Shown here one piece after another: positions 1-7,597 of a DNA stretch of 18,559 bases. The notes beneath the pieces are model-generated. The model was given only the letters and a program-made list of their open reading frames with translations. It made no database searches and was not told where the DNA came from. This stretch comes from Candidatus Woesearchaeota archaeon (GTDB lineage: Archaea > Nanobdellota > Nanobdellia > Woesearchaeales > UBA12501), in assembly GCA_016177345.1 (NCBI GenBank), contig JACOVM010000098.1, positions 1 to 18,559 on the forward strand. Reading direction: 5' to 3'. The position numbers and the translations under genes were made by a program. The first letter of the stretch is position 1; each line of letters starts with the position of its first letter.

Positions 1-15
1 ATTCTCAATAGAACC

Positions 16-61
16 GCTTTGAAAAACCAAGATACGTTATTAAACCAAGGTTTTTCAAAGC
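16..61. repeat. Perfect 13-bp inverted repeat (stem-loop)
   Basis: The arms GCTTTGAAAAACC (16-28) and GGTTTTTCAAAGC (49-61) are perfect complements around a 20-base loop. The hairpin lies just before the 52-bp palindrome and the promoter of the first gene. It could be the end of an upstream transcript or a protein-binding dyad; the sequence does not decide. Confidence 0.75.
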
Positions 62-65
62 TCTC

Positions 66-117
66 TATAGCAGAATCTCATCAAATCTGATCATAAATCA
101 ATGAGATTTGCTATAAC
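66..117 (+). repeat. 52-bp palindromic element, copy 1
   Basis: The arms 66-81 and 101-115 pair over 15 bp with one bulged G, around a 19-base loop. The right arm ends in GCTATAAC, which is TATA-like. A second copy in inverted orientation lies at 11660-11711 and matches at 50 of 52 positions. Both copies stand upstream of a gene start in the same relative orientation, and both are followed 12-13 bases later by GGGTTATA (131-138 here). This suggests a shared operator/promoter or a mobile palindrome; I favour regulation. Confidence 0.85.
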
Positions 118-144
118 TTTTATAGCGAAAGGGTTATAGAAACG

Positions 145-153
145 TTTATATAA
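145..153 (+). promoter_or_regulatory. TATA box of the MDR-SDR-NUDIX operon
   Basis: TTTATATAA is centred about 26 bases before the ATG at 175, the spacing expected for an archaeal TATA box and a transcript that starts at or next to the start codon. No Shine-Dalgarno sequence precedes that ATG. Confidence 0.7.
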
Positions 154-174
154 TCTCTCCTTACTCACAGCTTT

Positions 175-1239
175 ATGAATCATCGCGTCATGAAGGCTGC
201 TGTTCTTGCCGAACTTTATAAGCCACTAGAGATTATGGAGCTTGTAGTTCCATCACCTTCCCCTGGGCTTGTTTTGGTTAAAGTCATGGCTAGCGGTTTG
301 TGTAATTCTCAGCTTTTAGAGATTATTGGCAAAAATGCCACTGGATCCCACACCCCTAATCTTCTGGGTCATGAAGGGGCGGGTATTGTTGAAGAAGTTG
401 GAGAAGGCGTTACAAAGGTTAAGAAAGGAGACCATGTTGTTCTATCATGGATTAAGGGAAGTGGGGCGCATGTGCTACCCCCAAAGTATCGCACGCCCAA
501 TGGACAAGAGATTAATGCGGGTTACGTAACCACATTTAACGAGTATTGTCTTGCCTCTGAAAATCGTGTTACTCCAATCCAAAAAGAAATGCCATTTTTA
601 GAAGCTGCTCTAATCGGGTGTGCTGTGCCAACTGGGGCGGGAGCAGTACTGAATAATGCAAAAGTCAAAAAAGGGCAGAGTGTCATGGTTGTTGGCGCGG
701 GGGGTATTGGCATGAACATGATCCATGCTGCCAGCCTTTCTCAAGCACACCCTATTATTGCAGTTGACTTGTACGACCACAAGCTTGAGCTGGCAAAGCA
801 GTTTGGGGCAACGCACACGATCAACTCATCAATGTATGGCCATAAAGAGATCATGGCAATAGTAAAATCTCTTGTTGGAGAAGAGGGGCTTGACTATGCG
901 TTTGACACATCAGGGGTTAAGCAGCTCATGGAGATGGCATACGATATTGTCAAAAAGCTTTCAGGAAGAGCAGTGCTCTGCGGGAAACCAAAAGAAAATA
1001 TAGAAATTGATCCTTTCCCCTTATTCTACGGCAGGCAGCTTGTTGGAACTGGTGGTGGAGAAACCAATCCTGACACTGATTTTAAAATGTTTTGTGAAAA
1101 ATACCTTCAAGGAACATACAAGCTTAAAGAAATGATCAGCCATGCCATCAGCTTAGAAGAAATTAACTATGGTTTTGACCTTATGAAAAAAGGAGACTGT
1201 ACAAGGGTTGTTATTGATTTTATGAAAAAGAAAGCGTGA
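175..1239 (+). CDS. Zinc-dependent MDR-family dehydrogenase
   Basis: Medium-chain dehydrogenase/reductase of 354 residues, expected to oxidise an alcohol or polyol (or reduce a ketone) with NAD(P). The catalytic zinc site is visible: C43 in GLCNSQ, H66-E67 in GHEGAG and C149 in IGCAVPTGAGA. The cofactor-binding glycine motif GAGGIG is at 174-179. The lobe that normally holds four structural-zinc cysteines (about residues 92-115) has none. The start at 175 fits the TATA spacing; the in-frame ATG at 190 (MKAAVL) would match the usual family N-terminus and is possible. It is first in an operon with an SDR and a NUDIX gene, in a sugar-nucleotide neighbourhood, so the substrate may be a sugar or sugar phosphate. 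That is inference; the family alone does not give the substrate. Confidence 0.9.
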   Translation: MNHRVMKAAVLAELYKPLEIMELVVPSPSPGLVLVKVMASGLCNSQLLEIIGKNATGSHTPNLLGHEGAGIVEEVGEGVTKVKKGDHVVLSWIKGSGAHVLPPKYRTPNGQEINAGYVTTFNEYCLASENRVTPIQKEMPFLEAALIGCAVPTGAGAVLNNAKVKKGQSVMVVGAGGIGMNMIHAASLSQAHPIIAVDLYDHKLELAKQFGATHTINSSMYGHKEIMAIVKSLVGEEGLDYAFDTSGVKQLMEMAYDIVKKLSGRAVLCGKPKENIEIDPFPLFYGRQLVGTGGGETNPDTDFKMFCEKYLQGTYKLKEMISHAISLEEINYGFDLMKKGDCTRVVIDFMKKKA

Positions 1240-1289
1240 TGAAAGAAACAGCGATGAAAGAAAGAGCAATGGCTGTTATGCTAGGGTGA
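1239..1289 (+). CDS. Possible 16-codon coupling ORF between MDR and SDR genes
   Basis: An ATG at 1239 overlaps the TGA stop of the dehydrogenase gene (TGATG). It opens 16 codons reading MKETAMKERAMAVMLG and ends at TGA 1287-1289. That stop lies inside the GGTGA ribosome binding site of the SDR gene. The first ten codons are a 15-base tandem duplication (MKETA/MKERA). It could carry re-initiating ribosomes to the SDR start, or be an accident of the duplication. No function is implied by the peptide. Confidence 0.3.
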   Translation: MKETAMKERAMAVMLG

Positions 1290-1294
1290 ATACC

Positions 1295-2077
1295 ATGAAT
1301 CTTGATGTCAATAGAAATGTCAATGGAAAACACATCATCATTACTGGCGCATCAAAGGGGCTTGGGGCTGTTGCTGCAAAAACCTTTGCTAGCCATGGAG
1401 CAAAACTTGTTCTTCTTGCCAGGTCAAAGGAATTATTGGAAGAGGTTCGCCATTCTTGTGAACACCCGGACAATCATCTTTGCATTGCTGTGGACCTTGC
1501 TGTTCAACAAGACCTTGAAAAGGCCATCAATAAAGCTGTTCAATTTTTAACAAACGTGGATGTCGTGCTTCACTGTGCTGGAGGAGGCCTTGGGCTGCGA
1601 GACCCTCTTCTGTCTTGGAATGATTTTAATACATTACTAACCATCAACGTTCAAGCAGCAGCAGAAATTAATAGAATGATTATTCCACTCATGAAACAGC
1701 AAAAACAGGGCTATCTCGTTCATGTTTGTTCAGTCACGTCAACTGACGCAGTTGGCTCAGTGGGGTATAACAGCGCAAAAGCTGCACTCGCTGCTTATGT
1801 TCGGACCTTAGGAAATCTGTTAGCAAAAGATGGTATTGTTGCCACAGGAATTCTCCCCGGCGCGTTCTATGGGCCAAAAAATGTCTGGAGAAGGAAGCAA
1901 GCAGAGGATCCTGCATTGGTTCAAGCAATTACTCAGGAGCGTTTTCCACGTGGATTTATTGGTGATGCAGAAGAACTGATGCCATTAATCCTTCTATTGT
2001 GCACACCAGCAGCTTCGATGATGGCTGGCTGCTGCGTCCCTATTGATGCTGGAGAGGGAAAAGGGTATGTTACCTAA
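1295..2077 (+). CDS. SDR-family oxidoreductase
   Basis: Classical short-chain dehydrogenase/reductase of about 260 residues, NAD(P)-dependent. Counting from this ATG, the cofactor motif TGASKGLG is at about 17-24, a CAGGG segment (equivalent of NAG) at about 94-98, and the catalytic YNSAK (Tyr158, Lys162) is preceded by a serine at about 146. A proline/glycine stretch GILPGAFYG follows, as usual. I chose ATG 1295 because GGTGA at 1285-1289 gives a well-spaced ribosome binding site; a GTG at 1286 in the same frame would add three residues but overlaps that site. The end overlaps the NUDIX start by 11 bases. Beside an MDR dehydrogenase and aminotransferases, a role in keto-sugar formation or reduction is plausible; the substrate is unknown. 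Confidence 0.9.
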   Translation: MNLDVNRNVNGKHIIITGASKGLGAVAAKTFASHGAKLVLLARSKELLEEVRHSCEHPDNHLCIAVDLAVQQDLEKAINKAVQFLTNVDVVLHCAGGGLGLRDPLLSWNDFNTLLTINVQAAAEINRMIIPLMKQQKQGYLVHVCSVTSTDAVGSVGYNSAKAALAAYVRTLGNLLAKDGIVATGILPGAFYGPKNVWRRKQAEDPALVQAITQERFPRGFIGDAEELMPLILLLCTPAASMMAGCCVPIDAGEGKGYVT

Positions 2078-2639
2078 GGCTCCTGGCCAAGAACCATTGC
2101 CAAAAGTCCCTTCCAAAAAAGAGGAGTGGGTAGAATTTCTCAAGCTACCCATTTCTTATCAAAGAAAAAAGGAAGAAAAAGCAGTAGTGGTTGTTCTTCT
2201 TTTCGCAGGAAATCGTGTGTTGTTTCAATTAAGAGATGAAAAGCCATGGATCATCTATCCAGGCCATTGGGGCTATTTTGGCGGGATGATAGAGGATGGC
2301 GAAATTCCTGAAGAAACAGTCTATCGGGAGATTGAAGAGGAACTTGGATCCAAGCCAATGAACTTGAGGTACCTTGGCATTTTTCGCCTTCTCGACCATA
2401 ACAATCTTCTTTCTTACGCCTTTTGCGGTGATCTTTTCGAGGGTGTTCGACACCTCTACGAGGGAATGGATGCTGCCCTCTTTTCCATTGAAGAAGTGGA
2501 AACTGGCTCTCTATTCTCCAAAAAATTAAGCAAATCTTTCCCAGTTATTCCAACAGATTATGTTTCATTTTTATTTAAGGCATGTCTTGAAAAAAGAAGG
2601 GGCGAATCAAGAAGGGATGAATCAGGTAAGGGCACGTAA
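2067..2639 (+). CDS. NUDIX hydrolase
   Basis: About 190 residues from ATG 2067, chosen for its ribosome binding site GGAGAGG (2051-2057, inside the SDR gene). TTG 2043 and ATG 2046 in frame are less likely. The NUDIX box is complete: GGMIEDGE, seven residues, then REIEEELG (about residues 72-94), so the Mg-binding glutamates are present. NUDIX enzymes cleave nucleoside diphosphates linked to another group, including NDP-sugars. With two oxidoreductases in the same operon, it may hydrolyse or proofread a nucleotide-sugar intermediate; this is inference. The C-terminal tail is a charged pentapeptide repeat (RRGES RRDES) made by a 15-base tandem duplication (2595-2624), probably disordered. Confidence 0.88.
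   Translation: MLPKAPGQEPLPKVPSKKEEWVEFLKLPISYQRKKEEKAVVVVLLFAGNRVLFQLRDEKPWIIYPGHWGYFGGMIEDGEIPEETVYREIEEELGSKPMNLRYLGIFRLLDHNNLLSYAFCGDLFEGVRHLYEGMDAALFSIEEVETGSLFSKKLSKSFPVIPTDYVSFLFKACLEKRRGESRRDESGKGT
2595..2624. repeat. 15-bp tandem duplication in NUDIX gene tail
   Basis: Two copies of AGAAGGGGCGAATCA (2595-2609 and 2610-2624) differ at 2 of 15 positions and encode RRGES/RRDES in frame. Confidence 0.8.
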
Positions 2640-2644
2640 GGCAA

Positions 2645-2657
2645 TATTTATATAAAA
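2645..2657 (+). promoter_or_regulatory. TATA-rich promoter of radical SAM gene
   Basis: TATTTATATAAAA directly follows the NUDIX stop codon. It predicts a transcript start near 2677. A second A/T box (TTTTATAAT, about 2663-2671) would place the start near 2693, next to the GTG at 2695. The radical SAM gene therefore probably has its own promoter. Confidence 0.5.
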
Positions 2658-2694
2658 TCCCATTTTATAATGTTTTTCGCGTAGTTTGTGATCG

Positions 2695-4644
2695 GTGGTA
2701 ATCTATCCACCCCATGATCTATCCATTACAAGGCACCCCATGTCTACCGCAAGCATAGCTATTGATGATCTTGAACTGGTTGTTGATCCGAATATAGACT
2801 TGATTGAATACATCCAACTTCTAAAAGAAAAGCACGCTATAACCAGGAAAGTCATGCTTGTTCAAACGCCTCAGTTCTTGTTAGAGTCATTCAATCCAGA
2901 AATTGCAAAAAATAGGGGGTATTATGCCTACCCGCCAACAGGCTTACAATGTGTTATAAAAGCTCTTGCCGGTAAAGGGATTGATATTTCTATTTTTGAC
3001 CTGAACTACCTTTTTTTAAAAAAAGTGATCGAGAACACAACGTTTTCTTATGCTGATTTGCTCTCCCTTTTTGACGAAGAACTGGACAAGCAGCAGCCAT
3101 CTATTGTCGGATTTACCTGCCTTACGGCGTATGGGGATATTCTTCATGAAACGCATCCTCTCACAGCAGTACTGGGCCATCTTCGCAAGCGTGGAAAAGA
3201 AATTGTTATTCTCGGCGGGCCGACGGTTACTAATGAAGCAGAAAATTATCTTAAACGGGGGCTGTGCCACTTTGTTGTTACAAAGGAGGGAGAGAATAAA
3301 ATACAATTTCTCATGGGCATGGTCTATCATGGGCAAAGTTCAGAACCCGCATGTTCAGAATCAGCTAGTTCAGAACCAGCCAGTGGAATTTACTTCTTAC
3401 ACCGGGGGCAGCTAAAGCAAACTGAAGGAACATCAGCAAGAATGGTGCTTGCTGGAAATCTTATACCCACTTATGCCCAAGTTCCAATAGAGGCCTATAA
3501 AGATGTCGGATCCCTCAATCCCTATTCCAGGATGGCAGGGAGAGATGTGCCCTTTGGGGTATTTCAATTAAATCGTGGGTGCCGTGCCAATTGCCGGTTT
3601 TGCGATGTCACTAAATTTATGGGGCGTGGTGTGAGAAGCTATGATGCAAAAAGCGTTATAGAAGAATTAACCTACCTCATTTGCGAACGTGGTATTCGCC
3701 ATTTTGAAGTATTAGATGATGATTTTCTTGGAAATCGGGAGCAGGTCATTGAACTCCTCCAGGGCATGATTCCATTACGAACAAGATTTAACATTACCTG
3801 GGCAGCAAACAATGGGTTATTGGCACTAACTCTTGACGAGGAGCTTCTTAACCTTATCCGCGATTCAGGCTGCATTGGATTTAGGATTGGGGTTGAGTCA
3901 GGAAACCGGGAAATGCTTGCGAGAATTCGAAAGCCTGCAAGCCTTCCTTTCCTTAGGAAGAAAGCTGAGCTCCTTCAGCACTATCCAGAGATGTTTGTTG
4001 GGGCAAATTATATTCTTGGCTTGTTCGGCGAGGAAACCTTCAGCCAAATGCTTGACACACTAACATTTGCCAATGAAATCAATCTTGACTGGTCGTCGAT
4101 AACAACATTCCAATTTACTAGTAAAGAAACTGCTACTGTTGAAAATCTAAAATCAAAAGGAGGATCAGCAACTGACTTTATTCCAGCAAAAGATAACAAG
4201 TACGGTGAGATCCAGGAAAAGGATGGCATCTTGTCAGGAAAGGCTGTTTTCACACTTCCACCGAATGAAATACCAACTCCAGACCAGGTAAAGCAAATAT
4301 GGTTTACGTTCAATTTGATCACTAATTACATCAATAATAAAAATTTGAAGCCAGAAGGCCGGCCAGAAAAATTTATAGCGTGGGTTGAAGCAATCCAGGC
4401 TAGTTATCCGCAAAATCCATATATGTGCCTTTTTGCAGCTCTTGCTCACGTCCTCCTTGGGCGTGAGGAACTGGCCATGCAACAACTTCGTAAAGCAAAA
4501 ACTATTCTTGGGCTATCTTCTTACTGGCAGCATCGATTTAACCAATTTCAGCTTGCCAAGCTTGTCGAGCAGTTTCCAATGAGTAAAGAGCAGGTATATA
4601 CGGAACTAGCATCCTTACAAAAAGAGTACGTCATGTGGTTATAA
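2695..4644 (+). CDS. B12-binding-type radical SAM protein
   Basis: A 649-residue protein with an N-terminal cobalamin-binding-like (Rossmann) domain, about residues 50-215, including IVILGGPTVTNEAE. The radical SAM core starts at about 285 with the 4Fe-4S motif RGCRANCRFC (Cys 296, 300, 303). A helical TPR-like tail follows at about 555-640. A classic DxHxxG cobalamin motif is not visible, as in many members. The family performs radical methylations, ring contractions and other C-H chemistry. The linker carries a 15-base triplication (SSEPA-CSESA-SSEPA, about 215-230). The GTG at 2695 gives the longest form; ATG 2740 (MSTASIAID) is an equally possible start. It lies between a NUDIX gene and a convergent second radical SAM gene. 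A role in modifying a sugar or lipid-linked sugar is inferred only from the neighbourhood. Confidence 0.88.
   Translation: MVIYPPHDLSITRHPMSTASIAIDDLELVVDPNIDLIEYIQLLKEKHAITRKVMLVQTPQFLLESFNPEIAKNRGYYAYPPTGLQCVIKALAGKGIDISIFDLNYLFLKKVIENTTFSYADLLSLFDEELDKQQPSIVGFTCLTAYGDILHETHPLTAVLGHLRKRGKEIVILGGPTVTNEAENYLKRGLCHFVVTKEGENKIQFLMGMVYHGQSSEPACSESASSEPASGIYFLHRGQLKQTEGTSARMVLAGNLIPTYAQVPIEAYKDVGSLNPYSRMAGRDVPFGVFQLNRGCRANCRFCDVTKFMGRGVRSYDAKSVIEELTYLICERGIRHFEVLDDDFLGNREQVIELLQGMIPLRTRFNITWAANNGLLALTLDEELLNLIRDSGCIGFRIGVESGNREMLARIRKPASLPFLRKKAELLQHYPEMFVGANYILGLFGEETFSQMLDTLTFANEINLDWSSITTFQFTSKETATVENLKSKGGSATDFIPAKDNKYGEIQEKDGILSGKAVFTLPPNEIPTPDQVKQIWFTFNLITNYINNKNLKPEGRPEKFIAWVEAIQASYPQNPYMCLFAALAHVLLGREELAMQQLRKAKTILGLSSYWQHRFNQFQLAKLVEQFPMSKEQVYTELASLQKEYVMWL
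3338..3382. repeat. 15-bp tandem triplication in radical SAM linker
   Basis: Three units starting GTTCAGAA (3338, 3353, 3368) encode SSEPA-like pentapeptides between the cobalamin-binding-like and radical SAM domains. Confidence 0.85.
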
Positions 4645-4657
4645 CTTTTAAACGCTC

Positions 4658-4695
4658 AAAAAAGATAGCCCTGCCCTTTAGGACATTAGAAAAAA
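4658..4695 (-). terminator. Possible oligo-T terminator of second radical SAM gene
   Basis: The short convergent gap 4645-4715 contains two runs of six A on the + strand (4658-4663 and 4690-4695). On the - strand these read as T6 downstream of the gene ending at 4716. Archaeal terminators are typically T runs without a needed hairpin. Confidence 0.4.
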
Positions 4696-4715
4696 TGAAA
4701 CAATAGCAATTAAGA

Positions 4716-6365
4716 TTAATGCTCTATCTCGGTCATTGCTTCTTCAACAGATTTCTCACGAGTGGTTGCGTATACGTTTACCCTTGTTTTAGTTCTTGGT
4801 GACTCTTGTTCGGCAGGAGCTGTTTGCGGCTGAAGTTCAGGATTGGCGAGCCGCAGTGTTTGCTTTCTTATCTGGTCTAATCGCTCCAATGACACTCCCA
4901 TCATTTTTGCAATTCTCTCCCGTTTCTCTTTCTTGCTAAAATTGATCCTGTCCCACTCGTAAGCGCGCACGATAGCTAAGTCTCTTGCCCGCCAATCCTC
5001 CGTATTAAATGTTCCTCCAGTCCAATGATGCTCGTCAAACTTAATGCTGTCATCAAGGTAGCCCATTTTTTTTGCCATGTCAAACATTTTTGTTTTTGGA
5101 AACGGTGTACAAATAAAGAACTTAACATAGTCAAGGTCGATTTTCTCTGCATACCTAACAGTTTCCCAGATCTCATCCCAGGTCTCGCCAGGGTTGCCAA
5201 TGACAAAATTAGAGTTCAATTCGATGCCAAGATCCTTAAGCTTTTTAATGAGCTTCTCTGTTCTCTCAAAATTGATCGGCTTCTTGATAACCTCTTTAAG
5301 CACGCGTTCAGAGCCTGACTCAATGGCAATGTTGAGGTATCTGCAGCCGCTTTGAGCGCAGAGATCACAGAGCTCTTCATCCATGCAGAAGATTGCTGTT
5401 GCTTCAAGCAGCCAGCCAATATTAAGGTTTCGCTGAATGACCAAGCGCAAAAACTCTTTTGCCTTTGGCCTGTTCATGAAAATGTTATCGTCATCGAGCA
5501 TGAAAAATTTAACGCCGTGCCGTTCTTTGAGGATTTCCATTTCTCCAACCATGTGCGCTGCGCTTCGGTATCTTGTTGGGCCGCCTGAAATAGATTCAAC
5601 AGTACAGAAGGTACAGCCAACAGGGCATCCGCGGGTCATGCATACTCTTGCAAAGGGAAGCTCTCTTGGCCTGCTGACTGCCTCTCGTTGCGGCCGAGTG
5701 GAGTACTTCTTAAAGTCTACCAGGTGATATGCAGGATATCTAAGCTGATCGAGATCCTTGATAAAGTCTGCCCGTTCTGGAATAACGGTCTTGCCGTCTT
5801 CTGAACGATGGGCGATTCCTTTTTGTGGCAGTTGCTTTCCTTCATATAAATGGGAAAGGAGTTCTTGAATCATGAGCTCTCCTTCTCCGATGATGGCAAA
5901 GTCAAGATTTGGGTTTGCCATTGCCAGATCAGGGCTGGTGATGACGTATACCCCGCCCATCATTGTTTTTATGGAGGGGTTAATGGATTTGACGATATTT
6001 ACTGCAGTATGGCCTGCCTTGCTGTATTCATGGGTGAAATTGCTCACCCCAACAAGGTCTGGCTTTTCTTTTTTTACAATCTCGGTAAACTCTTCCTTGG
6101 ATAAGTCATCAATGATGCAGTCCACAATTTTTACATCATATTTTTCTTCAATTTGGGCAGCAAGAAGACAAACCTGAGTAGGAAAGATCAGCCACATGGT
6201 ATAATACCCTTCTCCAGCCCAACGATGATTTGGAAGAACGATAAGCACTTTTTTTCGCTGAACAGAATGGTCTTTTGGGGGTACTTTGTTCAACTCTTTA
6301 AAGTATTCAACTGTTTTTACAGAAGGTACAGAGGGTACAGAAGGGTTTGTTATTCCTTGTTCCAT
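4716..6365 (-). CDS. B12-binding-type radical SAM protein, second copy
   Basis: A 549-residue protein of the same general architecture as the preceding gene but clearly divergent. A cobalamin-binding-like domain covers about residues 38-185 (KKVLIVLPNHRW, IKTMMGGVYVITSP, FAIIGEGE). The radical SAM core has its cluster motif RGCPVGCTFC (Cys 247, 251, 254), followed by GGPTRYRS and later NFVIGNPGET. The C-terminal 40 residues are polar and low-complexity. The N-terminus has a PSV tripeptide repeat from a 9-base triplication. Start at 6365: a TATA box lies 26 bases upstream, giving a leaderless transcript. It is transcribed divergently from the first aminotransferase gene and convergently with the first radical SAM gene. 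The substrate is unknown; modification of a sugar or lipid carrier is a guess from context. Confidence 0.9.
   Translation of the reverse strand: MEQGITNPSVPSVPSVKTVEYFKELNKVPPKDHSVQRKKVLIVLPNHRWAGEGYYTMWLIFPTQVCLLAAQIEEKYDVKIVDCIIDDLSKEEFTEIVKKEKPDLVGVSNFTHEYSKAGHTAVNIVKSINPSIKTMMGGVYVITSPDLAMANPNLDFAIIGEGELMIQELLSHLYEGKQLPQKGIAHRSEDGKTVIPERADFIKDLDQLRYPAYHLVDFKKYSTRPQREAVSRPRELPFARVCMTRGCPVGCTFCTVESISGGPTRYRSAAHMVGEMEILKERHGVKFFMLDDDNIFMNRPKAKEFLRLVIQRNLNIGWLLEATAIFCMDEELCDLCAQSGCRYLNIAIESGSERVLKEVIKKPINFERTEKLIKKLKDLGIELNSNFVIGNPGETWDEIWETVRYAEKIDLDYVKFFICTPFPKTKMFDMAKKMGYLDDSIKFDEHHWTGGTFNTEDWRARDLAIVRAYEWDRINFSKKEKRERIAKMMGVSLERLDQIRKQTLRLANPELQPQTAPAEQESPRTKTRVNVYATTREKSVEEAMTEIEH
6319..6345. 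repeat. 9-bp tandem triplication
   Basis: ACAGAAGGT, ACAGAGGGT and ACAGAAGGG follow one another in frame and encode the PSVPSVPSV segment near the N-terminus of the second radical SAM protein. Confidence 0.8.
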
Positions 6366-6387
6366 CTCCAGTCAGGACAGCTTAGGG

Positions 6388-6396
6388 TTTATAAAT
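6388..6396 (-). promoter_or_regulatory. TATA box of second radical SAM gene
   Basis: TTTATAAAT is centred 26 bases upstream of the ATG at 6365 (read on the - strand), so the mRNA is probably leaderless. Confidence 0.7.
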
Positions 6397-6422
6397 TTTT
6401 TTGAAGAGCCCAAAATAGCGAA

Positions 6423-6433
6423 AAATATAAAAA
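6423..6433 (+). promoter_or_regulatory. TATA box of tandem aminotransferase genes
   Basis: AAATATAAAAA predicts a transcript start near 6454, about 30 bases before the ATG at 6484. A GGGGTG ribosome binding site (6474-6479) lies in that leader. It forms a divergent promoter pair with the box at 6388-6396. Confidence 0.55.
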
Positions 6434-6483
6434 CCAATCCCTAGCCCTCACCCCTATTTATTTAAAAAGCAGTGGGGTGTTGT

Positions 6484-7578
6484 ATGGAGGTTCCATATTC
6501 CTATTTACTTGACCAATTTAGCGACCCAGAGCCAATCTTTAACGATATGAGAGCACTTGTTAAAACAGGGGATTATACTCTTGGAAAGCCACTGATTGAG
6601 TTCGAGCAGCAGTTTGCTGCCTATTTTGGCACAGCTTATGCTATTGGCGTTGGCACAGGGACCGATGCACTGCGCCTTTCTCTTCTCGCGCTTGATGTCA
6701 AGCCAGGCGATGAGGTCATTACTGCGGCAAACACGTTCTATTCAACTGCAGCTGCTATTGCAACTATTGGCGCTATTCCAGTCTTTGCTGATGTGGATGA
6801 TAATTTCGTGATGGATATAGACCAAATTGAGGCATCGATCACCAAAAGGACCAAAGCGATCATTCCCGTCCATCTTCATGGCTGTCCAGTAGACATGCAC
6901 AAGATACTCTCCATTGCCAGAAAGCACAATCTTCATGTTGTTGAAGATGCATGTCAAGCAATAGGGGCCGAGATCGATGGAAAAAAAGTAGGGTCATTTG
7001 GTAGTACCGGCTGCTTTAGCCTCCATCCTCTCAAAAATATTAATGTATGGGGGGATGGGGGCGTGATAACGACGAACTCAGAAGCCATTCATGATAAGCT
7101 CCTCCTTCTTCGAAATAATGGGTTAAAGAACAGGGATGAATGCATGGTTTATGCGTACAACTGCCGTCTTGACACGCTTCAGGCTGTTGTTGGCTTACAT
7201 GTTATGAAAACAATTCGTTGGATCATTGATCAGCGCGTGAAGCACGGTGCATGGTATGATAAAGAGTTATCCCATATACAGGGCATTACTGTCCCTCCAC
7301 GCCGGCAGAACATGCGGTATGTCCATCATAACTATGTCGTTCAAGCTGAAGGCCGTGATGGGCTGCTAGCACATCTTCGTGCAAGAGGCGTTGACGCAAA
7401 AGTCCATTACCCATTGCCCCTTCATCTTCAAGAGGCAAGCAACTACCTTCATTATCACCAAGGAGATTTTCCTGCAGCAGAGCAGCAGGCAAAAAAAATT
7501 ATTTCTCTTCCCGTTCACCAGCACTTGCATGAAGGCCAGCTTCGCCATGTTGTAACCGCAATAAAGGAGTTTTATTAA
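6484..7578 (+). CDS. DegT/DnrJ/EryC1-family PLP aminotransferase
   Basis: Sugar aminotransferase family of about 364 residues (aspartate aminotransferase fold), which transfers an amino group, usually from glutamate, to a keto-sugar nucleotide. Visible: GTGTDAL for cofactor phosphate binding, VVEDACQAIGAE with the aspartate that contacts the pyridine nitrogen, and FSLHPLKN with the PLP lysine (about K184 from this start), followed by GDGGVITT. I chose ATG 6484 because GGGGTG (6474-6479) is a fitting ribosome binding site; GTG 6472 in frame would add four residues. It is followed after 19 bases by a paralogue with the same motifs, so both may act on related keto-sugars. Some family members are dehydratases rather than aminotransferases, but the PLP lysine argues for amination. 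Confidence 0.93.
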   Translation: MEVPYSYLLDQFSDPEPIFNDMRALVKTGDYTLGKPLIEFEQQFAAYFGTAYAIGVGTGTDALRLSLLALDVKPGDEVITAANTFYSTAAAIATIGAIPVFADVDDNFVMDIDQIEASITKRTKAIIPVHLHGCPVDMHKILSIARKHNLHVVEDACQAIGAEIDGKKVGSFGSTGCFSLHPLKNINVWGDGGVITTNSEAIHDKLLLLRNNGLKNRDECMVYAYNCRLDTLQAVVGLHVMKTIRWIIDQRVKHGAWYDKELSHIQGITVPPRRQNMRYVHHNYVVQAEGRDGLLAHLRARGVDAKVHYPLPLHLQEASNYLHYHQGDFPAAEQQAKKIISLPVHQHLHEGQLRHVVTAIKEFY

Positions 7579-7596
7579 CAAAGGAGCTTTACTAAC
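7563..7596. repeat. 17-bp tandem duplication carrying the second aminotransferase RBS
   Basis: AAAGGAGTTTTATTAAC (7563-7579) and AAAGGAGCTTTACTAAC (7580-7596) differ at 2 of 17 positions. Copy 1 encodes the last codons and stop of the first aminotransferase (KEFY-stop). Copy 2 is non-coding and supplies AAAGGAG as ribosome binding site for the ATG at 7598. Confidence 0.85.
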
Positions 7597-7597
7597 C

